Below are positions 60,468 through 64,000 of a stretch of 64,000 nucleotides of DNA, piece by piece. Below the pieces are notes generated by a model. It was not told the DNA's origin and ran no database searches. It saw only the letters and a list, made by a program, of their open reading frames with translations. The translations under genes were made by a program, and so were the position numbers. The first letter of the stretch is position 1; every line of letters begins with the position of its first letter. The DNA is from Janthinobacterium rivuli. GTDB taxonomy: Bacteria; Pseudomonadota; Gammaproteobacteria; Burkholderiales; Burkholderiaceae_D. The stretch is taken from contig NZ_WFLJ01000008.1 in assembly GCF_009208735.1 (NCBI RefSeq), positions 1-64,000 on the forward strand, written 5' to 3'.

Positions 60468-61394
60468 TGCTTGCCCGATGGGCCGCGCCGCCAGTTGCGC
60501 CGCGCTCGCGTAGATCGTCACGTTGTTGGACGCCAGCTGGCGCAGGTGGTCATAAAACCCCTGCGCCGGAATCCACCACGCCGCCGCATCGCCCACCTGG
60601 CCGTTGACGCGCAGGCCGGCGGCGTCGAATTCCCGGTGAAAGTAGTCGCGCAGGTCGCCGCGACCGGGATGGTCGATGCGGCGCCGTGCGACGGCCTGGT
60701 CGAAAGGGCGCACGGGCACCTCCCAGCGCCGGCCAGCGTGGTCGCGGCAAGCCAGCAGCGCTGTTCTATCTTCCCACACGGGCACGGGAAAGGCGTCGCC
60801 CATGGCGTCTTCCAGCGCGTGATAGAACGTCACCGGCCCCATGGAAATGCCCAGCCCCAGCACCTTCGCCTGCTCGCAGCCGATGAAGCGCTGCCAGGGC
60901 GAGCCCATGCCGAAGATCGAGGGCGCGCGGTGGTGCGCTTCGGTGAGGTCGGCGGCATGGCGGCCCCACGCGCAGACGGAGTGCGTCGGATGAAGGCTGC
61001 GCCGGACACCGGCGCTGGCGAGGAGCGCTTCCGGCAGCCGGCCCATGTGCGTGCCATGGCGGCGCGGGTCGAACACATAGTCCGGCATGGCGCAGGCGGC
61101 GCGCAGCGTGCCGCCGGGCAGGTAGTAGGCGGGCAGCAGCAGGGTGCCTTGCGGGCCGACCGCGTCCTGCAGGGCGGCTATCACGGCCAGCGCGCCGCCT
61201 TCCACGTAGCCCAGGCTTTTCAGTGAAGAATGCACGAACAGCGTATCTCCCGGCGCGATGCCCAGCCGCGCAAGATCGGCGGCCAAGCCGGCGCGCGTCA
61301 CGTGGGGCGCGTTGTGGCGCACGTGCCGGGCGCCGGCGGCGCGGCGCCACGCTCCCAGCGCGGCCCTGGCGGCGCGCCTGGCCTGTTCAAGCAT
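60465..61394 (-). CDS. AAC(3)-fold N-acetyltransferase-like protein
   Basis: A 309-residue member of the AAC(3)/FrbF-like (PF02522) family: VTRAGLAADLARLGIAPGDTLFVHSSL, GTLLLPAYYLPGG, HPTHSVCAWGRHA and GLGISMGPVTFYHALED are the conserved segments. Although the family contains aminoglycoside acetyltransferases, many members act on other amino sugars in carbohydrate or cell-surface pathways. It overlaps the end of the toroid-type gene at 61387 by eight bases, so it is co-transcribed with an unknown protein, not with resistance genes. Confidence 0.75.
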   Translation of the reverse strand: MLEQARRAARAALGAWRRAAGARHVRHNAPHVTRAGLAADLARLGIAPGDTLFVHSSLKSLGYVEGGALAVIAALQDAVGPQGTLLLPAYYLPGGTLRAACAMPDYVFDPRRHGTHMGRLPEALLASAGVRRSLHPTHSVCAWGRHAADLTEAHHRAPSIFGMGSPWQRFIGCEQAKVLGLGISMGPVTFYHALEDAMGDAFPVPVWEDRTALLACRDHAGRRWEVPVRPFDQAVARRRIDHPGRGDLRDYFHREFDAAGLRVNGQVGDAAAWWIPAQGFYDHLRQLASNNVTIYASAAQLAARPIGQA

Positions 61395-62592
61395 CGCCGG
61401 CTTCCCGATCCAGGTCCAGCTCCAGCAGGTTGGCGTCGATGCAGAATTTGGCGGCCCAGTTCAGGTAAGCCCAGGCGCCGTAGTCGCCATCGACGGGAAA
61501 CGAGCCCTTGACGCCGCCGCGTGCGTGCGCGGGGCCGTCGATGCTGACCGCGCGCCGCACGTAGCGGTTCAGGCGGCGCCCCGCGTCGAGGTAGTGCCGC
61601 TCGCCCGTGAGCCGGTACAGCAGGAAAAGACAATGCGCGTTCTGCGCGGAACCCGTGAGGCAGGCGTAGTTCGCTCCCGGCTGGAAGTCGGGGCCAAGAC
61701 GGCCGGCCAGGTAGCCGTCGGCCGCCACGGCCCTGGCGACGCTCGTTCCCGTGCGGGCGGCGGCGTCCAGCAAGTCGGCGCGCGCCGAAAAGCGCTGCGC
61801 TTCGAGCAGGCCGCGCAAGACGTAGCCGATGGTATGGGTCAGGGGCAGCAGCGGATTGTCCAGGCAGTTCGAATCGAACCAGCCGTTGGGGCGCTGTTTG
61901 CTCAATGCCCAGTCGACCTGGCGCAGGCCGGCCGCGCCATAGCCGTGGCCCGGCGCGATGCGGTCCGCTTCGAACAGGCCCCATGCCACGTGCGTTTCGT
62001 AGGCCTTGTCGCCCGCGCCGGCGAACGGCGTTGGATGCCGGCGCCAGCAGCCGTCGGCATCCTGGCTGTCGCGCAGCCAGCTTGCCGCGCGATGCATGGC
62101 ATCCTGGTATGCCGCGCCGTACACGTGCACGCCGGCGGCCAGGCCAAGCAGGATCTGGCCCGTGTTGAAGGTGACGGGCACGCGCGGCGTCGAATCGATC
62201 TTCCCGCCCTGGAAACCGCCTTCCGCGAACTGGATGGCCACGCACCAATCGAGCATGCGGCGCGCGCGCCCGTGCAGCGCCTCATCCCCGCCTTCATCGC
62301 CCGCGCGCTGCGCCAGCGCGATGAGGGTGGGGATGATGTAGCCGGTGGTCTCCGGGTAGGAACTCGACCACCCTGTTAGCAGACTGTAGTCGCGCGCGAC
62401 GCCGCCGTCGTTTGAGCTGGAATGGTCCTGCGCCGCGCATAGCCAGGCCGTGCAGGCCTTGACGACGGCTTGCGCGCCCGGGTCAATCGCGGGCAGGCCG
62501 CGCCGGTCCGACAGCCGCTCCATGCGCGCCGCCGCCGGCAGGCCCGCCTGCGGCGCCAGGGTGTTTCTGATTTTCGTGAACAAGGTGAGCAT
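61387..62592 (-). CDS. Alpha/alpha-toroid-type protein, function unknown
   Basis: About 401 residues from ATG 62592 (ATG 62634 is possible). Repeated helical-pair motifs (QDADGCWRRHPTPF, AVDWALSKQRPNGWFDSN, split here) and Trp/Gly-rich turns resemble (alpha/alpha)6 toroids of prenyltransferase, terpene cyclase or glycoside hydrolase-like proteins. No catalytic DxDD or similar motif is seen. No signal peptide is obvious. Its C-terminus overlaps the AAC(3)-like gene, suggesting a two-gene unit, possibly in surface polysaccharide processing; this is inference. Confidence 0.55.
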   Translation of the reverse strand: MLTLFTKIRNTLAPQAGLPAAARMERLSDRRGLPAIDPGAQAVVKACTAWLCAAQDHSSSNDGGVARDYSLLTGWSSSYPETTGYIIPTLIALAQRAGDEGGDEALHGRARRMLDWCVAIQFAEGGFQGGKIDSTPRVPVTFNTGQILLGLAAGVHVYGAAYQDAMHRAASWLRDSQDADGCWRRHPTPFAGAGDKAYETHVAWGLFEADRIAPGHGYGAAGLRQVDWALSKQRPNGWFDSNCLDNPLLPLTHTIGYVLRGLLEAQRFSARADLLDAAARTGTSVARAVAADGYLAGRLGPDFQPGANYACLTGSAQNAHCLFLLYRLTGERHYLDAGRRLNRYVRRAVSIDGPAHARGGVKGSFPVDGDYGAWAYLNWAAKFCIDANLLELDLDREAGDA

Positions 62593-62747
62593 GGCAGTAT
62601 GGGCAGCAATCGCGCGGTGGTTGGCTTTGGCCACTGTAGCGCTGGCCGCTGGCAGGCCTGTTGACTTGCCGCAAGGATCATCCGCCGCGTCGCTGCCGCC
62701 GGAATTGACGCATAATGGACGCTACACCACCGTCGACGAGGCCCGCC

Positions 62748-62975
62748 ATGAACAATGTCACGCTTGAGTATTCGGTCGTCACCAATCCCGACTCCTTTGT
62801 CGGCTTCAAGTATTACGTCAAGGCGGGGCAGGCATTCGATGCCGACGATTTCGCCTATTCCTACAAGCTGAAACGCTCCGACCTGGACCCGGACAGCGTG
62901 CTTGCCACGCGCGAGGCGGCGGCGAATTTGCAGCCGGGCGAGTGGCTGACGGTGTCGCATTCGATTGCGGCGTAG
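62748..62975 (+). CDS. Small conserved-looking protein, function unknown
   Basis: A 75-residue protein with ATG 62748 and a GACGAGG site. It starts MNNVTLEYSVVTNPDSFVGF and continues with KYYVKAGQAFDADDFAYSY; beta-rich and without signal or membrane segment. A -10-like CATAAT occurs near 62711. The 62593-62747 gap otherwise shows nothing. No family recognised. Confidence 0.5.
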   Translation: MNNVTLEYSVVTNPDSFVGFKYYVKAGQAFDADDFAYSYKLKRSDLDPDSVLATREAAANLQPGEWLTVSHSIAA

Positions 62976-63102
62976 CGCGCTTCCTCCCGGCGGATTTTGG
63001 CGGCCCGCCAGGTGGGGGATATCGGCGCTGCGGATCGCAACACCGGCATCGGCAGTGGCTTCGGAAGCCAGTGCCATGCCAGCGCTATCGCCAGCACTGA
63101 TC

Positions 63103-63146
63103 TTGCCGAGTTGCCCACTTCTGCCTATAATTGAGAATAATTCTCA
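63103..63146 (+). promoter_or_regulatory. Fur-box promoter of fecI
   Basis: -35-like TTGCCG (63103-63108), a 17-base spacer and a perfect -10 TATAAT (63126-63131) are followed immediately by TGAGAATAATTCTCA (63132-63146), a perfect palindromic Fur box of the GAGAATNATTCTC type. It sits 34 bases before the fecI ATG, so Fur would block transcription when iron is plentiful. The rest of 62976-63102 holds nothing recognisable. Confidence 0.8.
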
Positions 63147-63180
63147 TTAAGTTTGCGCTGCCCGCCAGACTCGCCGCTCC

Positions 63181-63702
63181 ATGTCCGCCGACCCCGTCTC
63201 CCTGCATGACTTCGATGACATCGCCATGCTGTATCGCCAGCACCACGGCTGGTTGCGCGGCTGGCTGCAGCGCAAGGTGGGCAACGCCTTCGACGCGGCC
63301 GACCTGGCGCAGGCCACCTTCCTGCGCGTGCTCGCACCGCAGGGCATGCGGGGCGTGCAGGAGCCGCGCGCCTATCTGACGACGATCGCCCGCAACCTGC
63401 TGATCAACCATGTACGTCGGCGCGCCATCGAGCAGGCCTACCTCGATGCCCTTGCCCTGATGCCGGAACCGGTGGCGCCGCCTCCCGAGGTGCGTCTGAT
63501 GTTCCTCGAACGACTGGTGGAGCTGGACCGGCGCCTGGCCGCGCTGCCCGCGCAGGCGCGGCAAGCCTTCCTGCTGGTGCAGCTCGACGGCATGGGGCAG
63601 CAGGAGGTCGCGGCCGAGCTGGGAATCTCCTTGTCCACCGTCAAGCGCCATCTGGCCAGGGCGGCCCTGCGCTGCTTTTTCCCGGAGCAGCACGATGGAT
63701 GA
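63181..63702 (+). CDS. fecI: FecI-type ECF sigma factor
   Basis: A 173-residue sigma factor with region 2 (about 15-80: FDAADLAQATFLRVL and ARNLLINHVRRRAIEQAYLD, split here) and region 4 (about 115-165: FLLVQLDGMGQQEVAAELGIS, split). It would guide RNA polymerase to TonB-dependent receptor genes for siderophores or haem, controlled by FecR. The fecR gene begins eight bases before its stop. Fur box and promoter lie upstream. Confidence 0.88.
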   Translation: MSADPVSLHDFDDIAMLYRQHHGWLRGWLQRKVGNAFDAADLAQATFLRVLAPQGMRGVQEPRAYLTTIARNLLINHVRRRAIEQAYLDALALMPEPVAPPPEVRLMFLERLVELDRRLAALPAQARQAFLLVQLDGMGQQEVAAELGISLSTVKRHLARAALRCFFPEQHDG

Positions 63703-64000
63703 AGAGATGCTGATTCCTCTGGGCGGCGCGGCCGCTGCCGCACGCGTGGCGCCCGCCGTGGCGCGACGGGCAGTGCAGTGGTGGCTGGCGCTGCAGGGCG
63801 GCGACGCCACTGCCGCACAATTGAATGCGTGGCGGCGCTGGCGCGCCGAGGACGCCGACCATGAACGTGCCTGGCAGCGTATCGAGGCGGTCAGCGGCCA
63901 GCTGGCCGGCATTCCGCCGCCGCTGGCCAGCGCCGCCCTGGCCGCGCCGGCAGGCGCACAGCGGCGCCGCGCCGTGCGCGTGCTGACGGCGCTGGTGGTG
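63695..64000 (+). CDS. fecR: FecR anti-sigma/sigma regulator, partial
   Basis: ATG 63695 overlaps the fecI stop by eight bases, and the frame is open to the right edge (102 residues). It starts MDEEMLIPLGGAAAAARVAP and has the DUF4880/FecR N-terminal pattern AVQWWLALQGGDATAAQLNAW and ADHERAWQRIEAVSG, split here. This is the cytoplasmic half that holds the sigma factor; the transmembrane helix likely begins at about 92 (RRAVRVLTALVV). The periplasmic part and the TonB receptor gene lie outside the window. Confidence 0.82.
   Translation, partial: MDEEMLIPLGGAAAAARVAPAVARRAVQWWLALQGGDATAAQLNAWRRWRAEDADHERAWQRIEAVSGQLAGIPPPLASAALAAPAGAQRRRAVRVLTALVV

Noticed and set aside
60465..61394. Aminoglycoside resistance gene
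   Set aside because: Only the AAC(3) fold is recognised; it is in an operon with an unrelated toroid protein, and no mobile element or other resistance gene is near.

Overview
The window looks like chromosomal DNA of a high-GC betaproteobacterium, most likely an Oxalobacteraceae member such as Janthinobacterium, Massilia or Duganella. This is an inference from the mix of a complete MSHA-type pilus locus, class I PHA synthase with PhaR, subfamily I lipase with its foldase, FecI/FecR, and betaproteobacterial housekeeping genes (mfd, serB, bamD, rluD, rimO, PBP1A). No rRNA, tRNA, CRISPR array, transposase or prophage was seen.

Positions 1-17841 are a type IV pilus (mannose-sensitive haemagglutinin, MSHA-like) locus. 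A minus-strand arm holds an ABC ATPase, an ExeA-like ATPase, a lipoprotein secretin and a partial MshN-like protein at the left edge. A divergent plus-strand arm carries mshE, mshG, a pseudopilin, the major pilin mshA, mshC, mshD, mshO and mshP, then mshI, a PilN-like gene, mshJ, mshK, mshL, mshM and mshN. Secretin and ExeA-type ATPase genes therefore occur twice, once in each arm. The N-terminus of MshE looks like a c-di-GMP-binding MshEN domain, and the window also holds a degenerate HD-GYP protein and an EAL phosphodiesterase.

Positions 17868-34556 are mostly single housekeeping genes and short operons: esterase, DUF2625, NTF2-like, HD-GYP, aminotransferase, PIN protein, yaaA, bamD, rluD-pgeF, phaC and phaR, an Asp-box lipoprotein, rimO, metC and a DUF4870 membrane protein. 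Strong intrinsic terminators separate several of them, and a palindromic repeat occurs at 23870-23934 with a relative at about 55535-55612.

The most interesting stretch is 36516-39271. Four tightly overlapping minus-strand genes encode a nucleotidyltransferase-like protein, a TIGR04222-type membrane protein ending in a Gly/Cys-rich tail, a DUF692 multinuclear iron oxidase (MNIO) starting four bases after that tail, and an 88-residue helical protein. MNIO enzymes modify cysteines in ribosomal peptides, so this may be a peptide- or tail-modification system whose substrate is the tail of a membrane protein.

Positions 39377-49832 hold serB, mfd, a 5'-nucleotidase, two chemoreceptors and an EAL protein. 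One receptor has an exact FNR/ANR box upstream and the other an exact CRP-type box, and the second receptor overlaps the EAL gene. Positions 49884-64000 hold a large winged-helix/ATPase regulator, a lipase-foldase pair divergent from a TetR-type regulator with a shared operator-like palindrome, PBP1A, an OPT peptide transporter, an AAC(3)-fold/alpha-toroid pair, a small unknown gene, and a Fur-boxed fecI-fecR pair running off the right edge.
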